From NCBI GenBank assembly GCA_047600785.1, contig JASGKH010000002.1:1488001-1552000 (forward strand): a stretch of DNA of 64,000 bases. Reading direction: 5' to 3'. The stretch is from Breznakibacter sp047600785 (GTDB taxonomy: Bacteria > Bacteroidota > Bacteroidia > Bacteroidales > Marinilabiliaceae). Position 1 is the stretch's first letter. Every line of letters begins with the position of its first letter. Positions 54,528 through 62,500 of the stretch are shown in pieces. The notes under the pieces were generated by a model. It was given only the letters and a program-made list of their open reading frames with translations. It had not been told where the DNA came from and made no database searches. The position numbers were made by a program, and so were the translations under genes.

Positions 54528-54911
54528 ATGAAAAAAATAATCAATACCCCCAACGCCCCAGCGGCAATCGGGCCGTACAGCCAAGCAATAGAAGCCAACG
54601 GCATGTTGTTCGTATCGGGACAAATCGCCATCGATCCGGCTACAGGCAAAGTGGTTGATGGCGGCATAGCCGAACAAACCACCAGAGTCATGGAAAACAT
54701 TAAGGCAATACTGGAACAGGCTGGGTACAGTTTTGCAGACGTCGTTAAATCAACCTGCCTGTTGAGCGATATGGCAAATTTTAAAGCCATGAACGAGGTC
54801 TACGGCAGTTATTACCATACCAACCCTCCGGCAAGGGCCGCATTTGCAGTAAAAGAGCTGCCGTTGGGTGTTTTGGTGGAAATCGAGACCATTGCCGTCA
54901 AGAAGCAATAA
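54528..54911 (+). CDS. ridA: RidA family reactive intermediate deaminase
   Basis: RidA hydrolyses reactive enamine/imine intermediates made by PLP enzymes such as threonine dehydratase. The 127-residue protein is full length and has IGPYSQAIEANGMLFVSGQI, the central MENIKAILEQAGYSFADVVK and the active-site block PPARAAFAVKELPLGVLVEI with the conserved Arg and Glu. It is just downstream of lptD and ends in a strong terminator. Confidence 0.96.
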   Translation: MKKIINTPNAPAAIGPYSQAIEANGMLFVSGQIAIDPATGKVVDGGIAEQTTRVMENIKAILEQAGYSFADVVKSTCLLSDMANFKAMNEVYGSYYHTNPPARAAFAVKELPLGVLVEIETIAVKKQ

Positions 54912-54946
54912 GTAGTTTCGAGAACAGCCCGGGTTATGAAAAAACA

Positions 54947-54980
54947 AAAAGCCATCCCCGACGGATGGCTTTTATTTTTG
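54947..54980 (+). terminator. Bidirectional terminator between ridA and rplI
   Basis: AAAAGCCATCC (54947-54957) pairs perfectly with GGATGGCTTTT (54963-54973) around CCGAC. T-rich tails exist on both strands, so it serves ridA and the ribosomal operon. Confidence 0.9.
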
Positions 54981-55017
54981 TTTGAAAACGTATCCTAAAA
55001 TTAAAAACTAATTGAAT

Positions 55018-55464
55018 TTATTCGGCCACAACAGTGAACGACACTTCCACCTTCACCTCGCGGTGCAATTTGATGGTCGCTGAGTAAGTACCTACTTCTT
55101 TTACGCTATCCTCTTTGATGCTGATGCTTTTCCGGTCAATTGCAAAACCTTCTTTTTCAAGGGCCTCTGCAATTTGAATGGTATTGACAGAACCAAAGAT
55201 TTTGCCACTGGAACTGGTTTTGGCTCCGATAGTAAGAGACTTACCTTCAAGTTTCTGGGCCAACGCCAAAGCATCTTCTTTGATCTTGGCCTCTTTATGT
55301 GCACGCTGGCGCATATTTTCGGCATGTACTTTCAATGCCGATTCGGTAGCCAAAACAGCATAGCCACGGGGGATAAGGAAATTGCGGCCGTAACCGGGCT
55401 TCACGTTCACGATGTCGTTCTTTGTACCCAAATTGGCAACATCCTCTTTTAATATTACTTGCAT
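55018..55464 (-). CDS. rplI: 50S ribosomal protein L9
   Basis: The 148-residue protein is full length. The amino domain has MQVILKEDVANLGTKNDIVN and the signature GYGRNFLIPRGYAVLAT, then a long connecting helix and the carboxyl domain (KIFGSVNTIQIAEALEK; YSATIKLHREVKVEVSFTV). It is the last gene of the rpsF-rpsR-rplI operon, 19 bases after rpsR. Confidence 0.98.
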   Translation of the reverse strand: MQVILKEDVANLGTKNDIVNVKPGYGRNFLIPRGYAVLATESALKVHAENMRQRAHKEAKIKEDALALAQKLEGKSLTIGAKTSSSGKIFGSVNTIQIAEALEKEGFAIDRKSISIKEDSVKEVGTYSATIKLHREVKVEVSFTVVAE

Positions 55465-55483
55465 GTCAATTCCTCCAAAATTA

Positions 55484-55753
55484 TTATTTCATCAAATCGG
55501 TTACGTAGGGCAACAAGGCCAAATGACGGGCACGTTTCACGGCCTGTCCCACTTTACGTTGGTATTTCAACGATGTACCGGTAAGGCGACGAGGAAGAAT
55601 TTTGCCTTGTTCGTTCAAAAACTTCTTCAAAAACTCAGGATCTTTGTAATCGATGAATTTGATCTTGTTTTTCTTGAAACGGCAATACTTTTTCTTTTTG
55701 ATCTCAACCGACGGAGGAGTTAAGTATCTGATTTCGCTTTGATTTTGTGCCAT
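55484..55753 (-). CDS. rpsR: 30S ribosomal protein S18
   Basis: The 89-residue protein has KKKYCRFKKNKIKFIDYKDP and the signature GKILPRRLTGTSLKYQRKVG followed by VKRARHLALLPYV. S18 binds S6 on the small-subunit platform, in keeping with the gene order. It starts 2 bases after rpsF ends. Confidence 0.98.
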   Translation of the reverse strand: MAQNQSEIRYLTPPSVEIKKKKYCRFKKNKIKFIDYKDPEFLKKFLNEQGKILPRRLTGTSLKYQRKVGQAVKRARHLALLPYVTDLMK

Positions 55754-55755
55754 GG

Positions 55756-56106
55756 TTAATTCTCCTTCACTTCTTTTTTAGTTACATTACGTCTTTTTTC
55801 ACTGTACTGAACGGCGTATTTGTCCATTTTGAAAGTCAAAAAGCGGATGACACGCTCATCACGACGGTAGTTTACCTCGAGTTTTTCAATAAAATCGGGT
55901 TGAGCTTTAAACTCGAACAACTGATAAAAACCGGTCGACTTTTTTTGGATGGGATAAGCCAACTTGCGGAGGCCCCAACTTTCTTCGTTGATAACTTCAC
56001 CTCCATTTTCAGTGATCAAAGCTTTGAACTTCTCAACCGTCTCCTTCATCTGAACATCAGACAAAACGGGAGTTAAAATGAAAACGGTTTCATACTGGTT
56101 TAACAT
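55756..56106 (-). CDS. rpsF: 30S ribosomal protein S6
   Basis: The 116-residue protein starts NQYETVFILTPVLSDVQMK and contains GLRKLAYPIQKKSTGFYQLF and the strand RFLTFKMDKYAVQYSEKR of the S6 fold. It is first in the operon with rpsR and rplI. The leader before it is only about 27 bases, too short for the S6:S18-binding leader structure known from other bacteria. Confidence 0.98.
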   Translation of the reverse strand: MLNQYETVFILTPVLSDVQMKETVEKFKALITENGGEVINEESWGLRKLAYPIQKKSTGFYQLFEFKAQPDFIEKLEVNYRRDERVIRFLTFKMDKYAVQYSEKRRNVTKKEVKEN

Positions 56107-56138
56107 ATCACTAAAATTAATAGTTTATAAATGCGGCG

Positions 56139-56169
56139 CAAAAGTAGGATTAATTTTCTGTTTTTCAAA
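56139..56169 (-). promoter_or_regulatory. Consensus promoter of the rpsF operon
   Basis: On the minus strand TTTG (56166-56169), a 19-base spacer and TACTTTTG (56139-56146) match the Bacteroidota consensus exactly in both boxes and spacing. The rpsF start codon is 33 bases beyond the -7 box. Confidence 0.82.
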
Positions 56170-56196
56170 TATCTTAAAAAAGTTTTAATTGCCCGG

Positions 56197-56226
56197 CACC
56201 CGGGGGTTTGTGCTTTGTCCCCGGTG
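56197..56226 (-). terminator. Possible terminator after the M24 peptidase gene
   Basis: CAC-C-CGGGG and CCCCG-GTG form an 8-bp stem with one bulged base. A TTTTTT stretch follows about 20 bases later on the minus strand, which is far for an intrinsic terminator, so support is weak. Confidence 0.3.
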
Positions 56227-56304
56227 TTACGGGAGCCCTTTTTGTGTCATTCGAATCCCTTGGGCTTTCACCATTTTGAAGCACTCCCGATAACCATCAC
56301 ATTA

Positions 56305-57498
56305 TTAAAACACTTCCACCAATCCTTTGTGATGGCCCGTGATACACTCGCCCCCTTGCGGAGTTACCACAAATGTGTTTTCGATGCCTACCATTCCCAC
56401 TCCCTTAATCCCTTTTTTGGGCTCAAGGGCAAATACCATCCCTTCGCATAACGGCTCATCAAACCCTTTGGCAATCACGGGAACCTCATCAACCGTCAGG
56501 CCGATGCCATGCCCCAGGAATTTAACGCTCCGGTTACCAACCCCCATAAAATTCTCTATAAATCCGGGGCTTAAACTATCAATGGCACGTTGGTATATTT
56601 CAGAAGGAATGGCTCCCGGGACCAATTGGGCGGCAATACGATCCTGCAACGCCACACACTCGTAATGCGCTTTTTGTGCATCTTCCGACACAGGGGCCCC
56701 AAACATGTAAGTGACCGTTTTATCGGTATGGTAGCCTTGCACACCGCACCCCACGTCCAAAAACACCAAATCGCCCTTACGGAGTTTGTGGTTGGGGTTT
56801 CCGATAAGCGGAACGGCGGGCCCCATGCCAAAGTTTCCACCAGGCCCGTTAAAACTGGTAGGGTATAACGAACTTTCCCCAAAAGCAATGTGTCCAAGAA
56901 CCATCTCTGTATCAAACATGGCAAAGCGGACCAACCCCTGATGCCCCTCATGTATCAAAGTGGTGTTCAGCTCAATGGCCAAATCAACTTCACTCATCCC
57001 TTCTTGCAAAAGATTGGGGACCAACTCTTCCAAAACACGTTGGTGAATAGTGCCCGATTGACGCATCAACCCCAATTCAAAATTGCTCTTTATTGCCCGA
57101 ACAGCCCCGATCTGCGCATCCAGGGACAGGACATTGTCAACAGGAAAATATTTTTTGAAACGGTCGTACATGGCTAAAGGCACAAATTCCCTCTCAATGT
57201 AGACCCGATCGGGGAAAACAGGATAGTGGCGTGCCGCATCACGATAGCTGTCCATGGGCTTTACGGCAGGGAACAACGATTCATCCACGGCGCGTTCGTA
57301 GCTGCGGCGAACCCACAGCATGGCTTCATCGTCCTTTGGGATAATCAACATTGCTTCCTGCATGGTACCCGTCAAATAGTAAAGATTTATTTTACTGAAA
57401 ATAACGGCCATCTCCCAGGCTGGATTGGTCGAATCCATGCACTTACGAAAACGCTCCATGCGCGATTGTAACTCGGCGGCAGGTACTTTTTGTGACAT
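56305..57498 (-). CDS. M24-family Xaa-Pro aminopeptidase-like peptidase
   Basis: The 397-residue protein has an amino creatinase-like domain and the pita-bread catalytic domain from about residue 165. The metal ligands are in place: Asp in FLDVGCGVQ, Asp in YHTDKTVT, His in KFLGHGIGL, Glu in FALEPKKG and Glu in IENTFVVT. Such enzymes remove amino-terminal residues before Pro. There is no signal peptide. It is transcribed toward the rpsF operon, on the same strand. Confidence 0.93.
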   Translation of the reverse strand: MSQKVPAAELQSRMERFRKCMDSTNPAWEMAVIFSKINLYYLTGTMQEAMLIIPKDDEAMLWVRRSYERAVDESLFPAVKPMDSYRDAARHYPVFPDRVYIEREFVPLAMYDRFKKYFPVDNVLSLDAQIGAVRAIKSNFELGLMRQSGTIHQRVLEELVPNLLQEGMSEVDLAIELNTTLIHEGHQGLVRFAMFDTEMVLGHIAFGESSLYPTSFNGPGGNFGMGPAVPLIGNPNHKLRKGDLVFLDVGCGVQGYHTDKTVTYMFGAPVSEDAQKAHYECVALQDRIAAQLVPGAIPSEIYQRAIDSLSPGFIENFMGVGNRSVKFLGHGIGLTVDEVPVIAKGFDEPLCEGMVFALEPKKGIKGVGMVGIENTFVVTPQGGECITGHHKGLVEVF

Positions 57499-57869
57499 AA
57501 AGATCGATTAAAATTATGAACGGCAAAAATACAAAATGCCCTGTATGGTTGTGCCCTGTTACTGAAAGAACGGACATTGCAAACATAAAGTTTACTGATT
57601 TGGCCACATCCGCTGCTTTCATGGAACACGTAAAAAACATGATGCGTTACCGTTTCATGCATGAAAGGCAAGAACGACAAAATCTATCGTTCAATTGGTT
57701 GAGTGTTCCCGTCCCCCTTATTCAAATTTACAGACGATGCATGGCTGACAACACCTCTTTCCATGGATGTTTCCATGCGATTAACAATAAATTAACCATT
57801 ATCGGCGGTGGTCCCGGGCATTGTTTTAACGATTTATCGACTATTTTTGCCGTGGAATTCGTGATCTGT
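57499..57869. other. Divergent gene-free region before the metal cassette
   Basis: These 371 bases separate the M24 gene (leftward) and the Cys-rich protein gene (rightward). A frame is open throughout on the plus strand, but the promoter and signal-peptide evidence put the gene start at 57870. On the minus strand TATTTTTG (57524-57531) is a possible -7 box for the M24 gene. A short CATGGA/TCCATG inverted repeat lies near 57760. Confidence 0.5.
57821..57849 (+). promoter_or_regulatory. Candidate promoter of the Cys-rich cassette
   Basis: TATTTTTG (57842-57849) matches the -7 consensus and TTG (57821-57823) lies 18 bases upstream as a partial -33. It is 20 bases before the ATG at 57870, so a leader of about 14-23 bases is implied, depending on whether the ATG at 57870 or 57879 is used. 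Confidence 0.5.
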
Positions 57870-58376
57870 ATGTCAAGGATGTTTCAAACAGGGGTACTGC
57901 TTTTTGCATCTGTCTACATGGTGCTGGCCATTGGTATGCCTATTTACCAGATCCATTGCCGCACTTCAGGCGAAACGCGAACCAACCTTTTGGTACAGTT
58001 CGACTCTTGTGAAAGTATGTGTGCCCCGACCGGTCAGCACGAACAGCCTGATTGCTGCAGTTGCCATCACCCCAACGAACACTCCAGGGAATCCGGACAA
58101 TATAACCAGGATTGCAACGAAACCAAAGTCGGCATTCTAAAATACAACGGATTGCAAGACAGGCCGACTACATTACAGCACAAATACCTGCAACCTCAAG
58201 CGGTAGATTTATGGGTGGATTTGTCACATTTCCCGATAACCAACATTCTTTGTCGTGATTTAAAAACGATTCGGGATGTGGGACGCCCCGTCGGGTCACT
58301 GGTCCAATTTTTTGCCTCCTCCAACCAGTTCCTTAATTTTATTTGCCAGCGTAAAGAGTCTTTGTCGGTCGCATAA
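57870..58376 (+). CDS. Small exported Cys-rich protein, HYC_CC_PP-like
   Basis: The 168-residue product has a signal sequence (QTGVLLFASVYMVLAIGMP) followed by QIHCRTSGETRT, then FDSCESMCAP and DCCSCHHPNEHS. This pattern of an early His-Cys and a later Cys-Cys resembles the Bacteroidota HYC_CC_PP family, though here the motif reads I-H-C. The Cys/His clusters suggest metal or thiol chemistry in the periplasm. The frame is open to 57516; the ATG at 57870 was chosen because it begins the hydrophobic segment after a promoter. It is the first of three co-directional genes with a TonB receptor and an HMA protein. Confidence 0.65.
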   Translation: MSRMFQTGVLLFASVYMVLAIGMPIYQIHCRTSGETRTNLLVQFDSCESMCAPTGQHEQPDCCSCHHPNEHSRESGQYNQDCNETKVGILKYNGLQDRPTTLQHKYLQPQAVDLWVDLSHFPITNILCRDLKTIRDVGRPVGSLVQFFASSNQFLNFICQRKESLSVA

Positions 58377-58479
58377 CCGTTTTTCCGACCCCGCAAATTA
58401 CGAAAGAACCTTGGTGTACGGTTCCGTCCGCTAAAGGATTGTTCGTAACAATACGAACCGACAAATTTTGACTCCATTA

Positions 58480-60696
58480 ATGAAAACCATCATAGCCATT
58501 TTATTGGGGCTGGCCTCTGTGTCTTTCACGCTTGCCCAAAAAAAAGCCAGTGGGAAGGTAACAACCGATGAGAACGGTTCCACACTTCCTTTACCGGGCG
58601 TCAACATACATTGGAAAGGAACCACCCAAGGCACCGTGACCAACGAAGACGGCGAGTTTTCGCTGGATGCGTCCTATTCATCAACCGACTTGGTGTTCAG
58701 CTTTGTAGGCTATCGGTCCGACACCGTACCAGCCCAGTGGGGTACTCCCATGACGATTTTGCTAAAAGCCGACCTTCAATTGCAAGAAGTAGTGGTGGCC
58801 CAAAAGAACAAAGGCACTTATGCAAGTAAAATCACCCCCTTCCAAACGGTAACGCTCAACCAGGCCGAATTGTGCAAAGCCGCCTGTTGCAGCCTGGCCG
58901 AGAGCTTTATGACCAACCCATCGGTCGATATGTCGTACAGCGATGCAGTGACGGGTGCCAAACAGATACAAATGCTCGGTTTGGCAGGCGTCTATTCGTT
59001 TTTACAAACCGAAAACATTCCCAACCTCAGGGGGATTGCCACCAGCCACGGACTGGCGTTTGTACCAGGTCCCTGGCTCGAATCCATACAAGTTTCCAAG
59101 GGCAGTGCCTCTGTGGTGAACGGTTATGAATCGATTACGGGGCAGGTGAACGTGGAATACCGGAAGCCATCCGATCCCGAAGCACTATTTGTCAATCTCT
59201 ACGTGGCCGATGAAAAGAAGACGGAAGGGAATCTGTTCGTATCGTCGAACGTTAATGAGAAATGGGGCACGGCCACGTTGTTGCACGGGCGCTATTACAA
59301 TTCGCCCGCCGACCACAACCACGACGGTTTTATGGACGACCCGCTGGTGAAACAGGTCAACGTGTTGCATCGCTGGGACCGCAAATCGGGCAAGGGCAGT
59401 ATCTTCCGTGCGGGAATCCACTACATCGACGAGGCACGTACCGGTGGGCAAATGGGATTTAAGGACGGTATGGCACATTCTGCCGGCGGCCCATATGGTG
59501 TAAGCATTGACAACCGCCGCGTGTCGGGATTCTTCAAAAACGGTTTCACATTTGACAACGCCAACGAAAGCAGCATCGCCATTACCGGAAACGTATCTTC
59601 GCACCGTTTGCGCTCCATGTACGGACTTGGGACGTATAATGCCGACGAAAAGGCGCTTTACGTCAACCTTATTTTTGCATCAAACCTGAAAGGTTCTGAT
59701 GCGCACCATGTGAGCACGGGATTTTCGTTCAATGGTTCGTGGCTCGATGAACAACTGTATAGCCAAAAATCAGATTATACTAATTTGGTACCGGGCGTTT
59801 ACGGCGAATACACTTATAAACCCAACGAAAAATTTACGTGGATGACGGGAATCAGGGCCGACCACCACAACCGGTTCGGCACATTTGCCACTCCCCGTAC
59901 ACATCTGCGTTACAGTCCTTCAGAACAACTGGTACTAAGGGCTTCAGCAGGCAAAGGTTACCGCCATCCGTCCGTATGGGCCGAAAACAGCCATCTGCTG
60001 GCATCGGCACGCATGCTGGCCGTGGCTGACAATCGTATTTTCGAAGAGGCATGGAATTACGGGGCTTCGATAGGATACCACATTCCCGTGGGAAATAAAG
60101 AACTGGAAGTGAACATGGAATATTTCCGTACCGACTTTCTCAACCAGATGGTGACCGATATGGAAACCGATGCCCAACAGATTTGGGTGAGGGAACTGGA
60201 CGGAAAATCGTATGCCAACAGTTACCAGATAGATGTACGGTTTGAGCTTTTGCCGCGCCTCGACATAACTGCCGCCATGCGCTTCAACGACGTGAAGCAG
60301 ACCATTGGCGGGCAGCTGCTCGACAAAGCCATGAACAACCGCTACAAAGGCCTGTTTACGCTCAATTACAGTGACCGGTTGAAGAAATGGACTTTCGACG
60401 TTAACACCCATTTTGTAGGTGACGGACGCGTGCCGCAAATCCCCGATACACCGGAGGGATACCAAGTGCCCGGTCGTTTTGATGCCTACCAGATCGTTAA
60501 CGCACAGGTGACCCGTTTCTTCAGACACGGCAGTGTATACGCAGGTTGCGAAAATGTCACCGACTACACCCAATCGCATCCCGTCGTGGATGCAGGCAAC
60601 CCTTACGGCAGCTATTTCGACGCCACGCGGGTATGGGCACCCGTAATGGGACGTATGTTTTACATCGGGATGCGGTATGCATTGAACAAGAAGTAA
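58480..60696 (+). CDS. TonB-dependent receptor with Cys-rich plug, metal-type
   Basis: The 738-residue receptor has a signal peptide (TIIAILLGLASVSFTLAQ), a carboxypeptidase-regulatory-like domain (about residues 24-100), a plug with LCKAACCSLAESF and DMSYSDAVTGAKQIQML, and a barrel ending in FYIGMRYALNKK. The Cys-rich plug block is, to my recollection, a mark of a receptor branch that sits beside HMA-domain proteins. There is no SusD partner. Neighbours are a Cys-rich exported protein upstream and an exported HMA protein downstream. Transport of copper or a copper chelate is a reasonable inference. The ATG at 58480 replaces an in-frame TTG at 58468. Confidence 0.9.
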   Translation: MKTIIAILLGLASVSFTLAQKKASGKVTTDENGSTLPLPGVNIHWKGTTQGTVTNEDGEFSLDASYSSTDLVFSFVGYRSDTVPAQWGTPMTILLKADLQLQEVVVAQKNKGTYASKITPFQTVTLNQAELCKAACCSLAESFMTNPSVDMSYSDAVTGAKQIQMLGLAGVYSFLQTENIPNLRGIATSHGLAFVPGPWLESIQVSKGSASVVNGYESITGQVNVEYRKPSDPEALFVNLYVADEKKTEGNLFVSSNVNEKWGTATLLHGRYYNSPADHNHDGFMDDPLVKQVNVLHRWDRKSGKGSIFRAGIHYIDEARTGGQMGFKDGMAHSAGGPYGVSIDNRRVSGFFKNGFTFDNANESSIAITGNVSSHRLRSMYGLGTYNADEKALYVNLIFASNLKGSDAHHVSTGFSFNGSWLDEQLYSQKSDYTNLVPGVYGEYTYKPNEKFTWMTGIRADHHNRFGTFATPRTHLRYSPSEQLVLRASAGKGYRHPSVWAENSHLLASARMLAVADNRIFEEAWNYGASIGYHIPVGNKELEVNMEYFRTDFLNQMVTDMETDAQQIWVRELDGKSYANSYQIDVRFELLPRLDITAAMRFNDVKQTIGGQLLDKAMNNRYKGLFTLNYSDRLKKWTFDVNTHFVGDGRVPQIPDTPEGYQVPGRFDAYQIVNAQVTRFFRHGSVYAGCENVTDYTQSHPVVDAGNPYGSYFDATRVWAPVMGRMFYIGMRYALNKK

Positions 60697-60769
60697 TTTC
60701 CATTATAGATCATATAGACAAGCCAACCCGGAAACGGAAAGGCAAAACGAACTAAAACTCATACATACC

Positions 60770-61120
60770 ATGAAAACATTTTTTTTGATCACAATGATGG
60801 CCTTGCTGTCCTGCATTGGCCTTTCGGCACAAAAAGCGGAAAAAGGAACCGGTCTTACCGAAATCTATCTGGGGGTGAACATGGATTGCCATTCGTGCGA
60901 AAGCAAGTTGTCCGAACACCTGAAATTCGAAAGGGGCATAAAGGATCTGGCTTGTTCTTTTGAATCGGGCACCGTGTACGTGAAATTCAAGACGGGCAGT
61001 AATTCGCAGGAAAAGATCGTGAAGAGCATCGAAAAGCTGGATTATAAGGTGGACGTGCTGACCAAAGAGCAATACCTTGAAAAGGCCAGGGATGCCCAAG
61101 AACATAAAAAGCCACATTGA
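60770..61120 (+). CDS. Exported heavy-metal-associated (HMA) domain protein
   Basis: The 116-residue product has a signal sequence (LITMMALLSCIGLSAQ; LLSC could also be a lipobox) and one HMA-like ferredoxin fold with the metal site MDCHSCESKL, in which the CxxC pair is kept although the usual GMTC start is altered. Its carboxyl tail is Lys/His-rich. Acting outside the cytoplasm, it could hand a soft metal ion such as Cu(I) to or from the TonB receptor system. It follows the receptor gene by 73 bases. Confidence 0.88.
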   Translation: MKTFFLITMMALLSCIGLSAQKAEKGTGLTEIYLGVNMDCHSCESKLSEHLKFERGIKDLACSFESGTVYVKFKTGSNSQEKIVKSIEKLDYKVDVLTKEQYLEKARDAQEHKKPH

Positions 61121-61126
61121 GAAACG

Positions 61127-61179
61127 GTCAGCTGCCGGCCATTCGTAATCGCGTGCATGGCCGGCAGCTGACAATTTTT
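61127..61179 (+). terminator. Terminator after the metal cassette
   Basis: GTCAGCTGCCGGCCAT (61127-61142) pairs perfectly with 61157-61172 around a 14-base loop and is followed by AATTTTT. It overlaps the stop of the convergent aminotransferase gene. Confidence 0.88.
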
Positions 61180-62350
61180 ACAACAGCCTCCCCAACCGCT
61201 TTATTCCTTCAAAGATGGTTTCTTCGTCAGAACAGGTAAAATTGAGACGGAGCGTGGAACAGTCCCGACGGCCGTCGGTGTAAAAAGGAACGCCGGGCAC
61301 AAAGGCTACTTTTTGCGCAATGGCGGCATTGAACAGGTCCATCGACGACTTGTCATCGGGCAAGGACAACCAAAAAAACATGCCGCCCTGAGGAACCACG
61401 TAACTGGCCCCAACAGGGAAAAACTGCTTGATGGCAACGGCCATGGCACGGCTCTGGCTACCATATGCGTTGCAAATGACGGCAATGTGTCCGCGATAAT
61501 CCTCGTCCATCAGGTATTGGTGCAATACCATTTGGCTAAATATATCGGTGTGGAGGTCGCTGGCCTGCTTGGCCACAACCAGGCGATCCATCAACCAGTC
61601 AGGGGCCACCATCCATCCCAGCCTGAAACCGGGTACCGTGGTTTTGGAAAATGAGCCCAGCAGCACGGTCTGATCAGGTAGATAACGGTGAAACGAGGAT
61701 GGTTTGTCGCCACCAAATGTAATCTGACGGTAAGGTGTATCTTCAACCACCAGCATGTTTTTTCCTTTTATCAACGACGACAATCCTGCGATCGCTTCAT
61801 CGGAATAGCACACGCCCGACGGATTCTGGTAAGCAGGCACCGTGTAAAACAACTTGGGGCGATGGGTGGCAAGTTGCCTTTCAAACTCATTGCGGTTGGC
61901 CCCGTCGGCCTCCAACGGCACGGGTACAAACGAGGCGCCCATCACTGCCAACGATTGGATAGCGCCCAGATAACCAGGCTCTTCGATCAGCACCCCATCA
62001 CCGGGGTTAATGAGTACTTTTGCCAAAAGATCCAATCCCTGTTGCGATCCATTGGTGATCAACACATTTGCCGGATCAACCGTCATCCCATCGTTCTCTG
62101 AATATTGTTGGCAGATGAACTGGCGTAACGGCAAGTAACCTTCACTGTTGCTGTACTGGAATATGGATGCCCCATGTCGTCGAATAGCTTTATCGGCCGC
62201 CCGGCGGAACGCTTCCACAGGAAACAGGCCGCCATTGGGCAGTCCGCCCGCAAATGAAATCACATCGGGCGAAATAGTCGTTTTCAGGATCTCGCGGATA
62301 AACGACCGCGGCACGTTTTTGATTCTTTCGGATAAAAGTTGGACATACAT
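61178..62350 (-). CDS. PLP-dependent aminotransferase (2-aminoadipate/LysN-like class I)
   Basis: The 390-residue fold-type I enzyme has SFAGGLPNGGLFPVEA near the start, TNGSQQGLDLLAKVL, the substrate-tyrosine block YTVPAYQNPSGVCYS and the PLP-lysine motif GSFSKTTVPGFRLGW. The closest pattern is the LysN/2-aminoadipate transaminase group (MocR-like without a DNA-binding domain). The ATG at 62350 fits the family (MYVQLLSERIKNVPRSFIRE); the frame is open to 62449. It could supply or degrade branched-chain or aromatic amino acids; the acetolactate synthase gene is its upstream neighbour, separated by a repeat. Confidence 0.9.
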   Translation of the reverse strand: MYVQLLSERIKNVPRSFIREILKTTISPDVISFAGGLPNGGLFPVEAFRRAADKAIRRHGASIFQYSNSEGYLPLRQFICQQYSENDGMTVDPANVLITNGSQQGLDLLAKVLINPGDGVLIEEPGYLGAIQSLAVMGASFVPVPLEADGANRNEFERQLATHRPKLFYTVPAYQNPSGVCYSDEAIAGLSSLIKGKNMLVVEDTPYRQITFGGDKPSSFHRYLPDQTVLLGSFSKTTVPGFRLGWMVAPDWLMDRLVVAKQASDLHTDIFSQMVLHQYLMDEDYRGHIAVICNAYGSQSRAMAVAIKQFFPVGASYVVPQGGMFFWLSLPDDKSSMDLFNAAIAQKVAFVPGVPFYTDGRRDCSTLRLNFTCSDEETIFEGIKRLGRLL

Positions 62351-62432
62351 AAATTCAGATGTTAATGTGTTTTTGAATTTGGGGTTTGGAAAAGAATCTG
62401 TCAGCCTGTTGAAGACACCAACCCAATACCCT

Positions 62433-62500
62433 CTCTTACTCTTTGGCACTTTGGCACTCTCTTACTCTTTGGCACTTTGGCACTCCTGCACTTTGGCACT
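62433..62500 (+). repeat. Tandem repeat of 26 bases, two perfect copies and a partial third
   Basis: The unit CTCTTACTCTTTGGCACT (first 18 bases) occurs at 62433-62458 and 62459-62484, each with TTTGGCAC present twice. A degenerate partial copy runs to 62500 and abuts the acetolactate synthase stop codon. The array is in the 149-base gap between two minus-strand genes. Confidence 0.8.

Noticed and set aside
57516..57869. Longer version of the Cys-rich protein beginning at 57516
   Set aside because: The upstream 118 codons look non-coding, and a -7 promoter box plus a signal-peptide start lie at 57842-57870.
62440..62500. Sigma-54-like -24 elements (TTGGCAC) in tandem
   Set aside because: The TGGCAC motif recurs as part of a 26-base repeat and no GC lies at the -12 spacing. 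The array lies between two minus-strand genes, at the 3' end of one, so a plus-strand promoter has no target.
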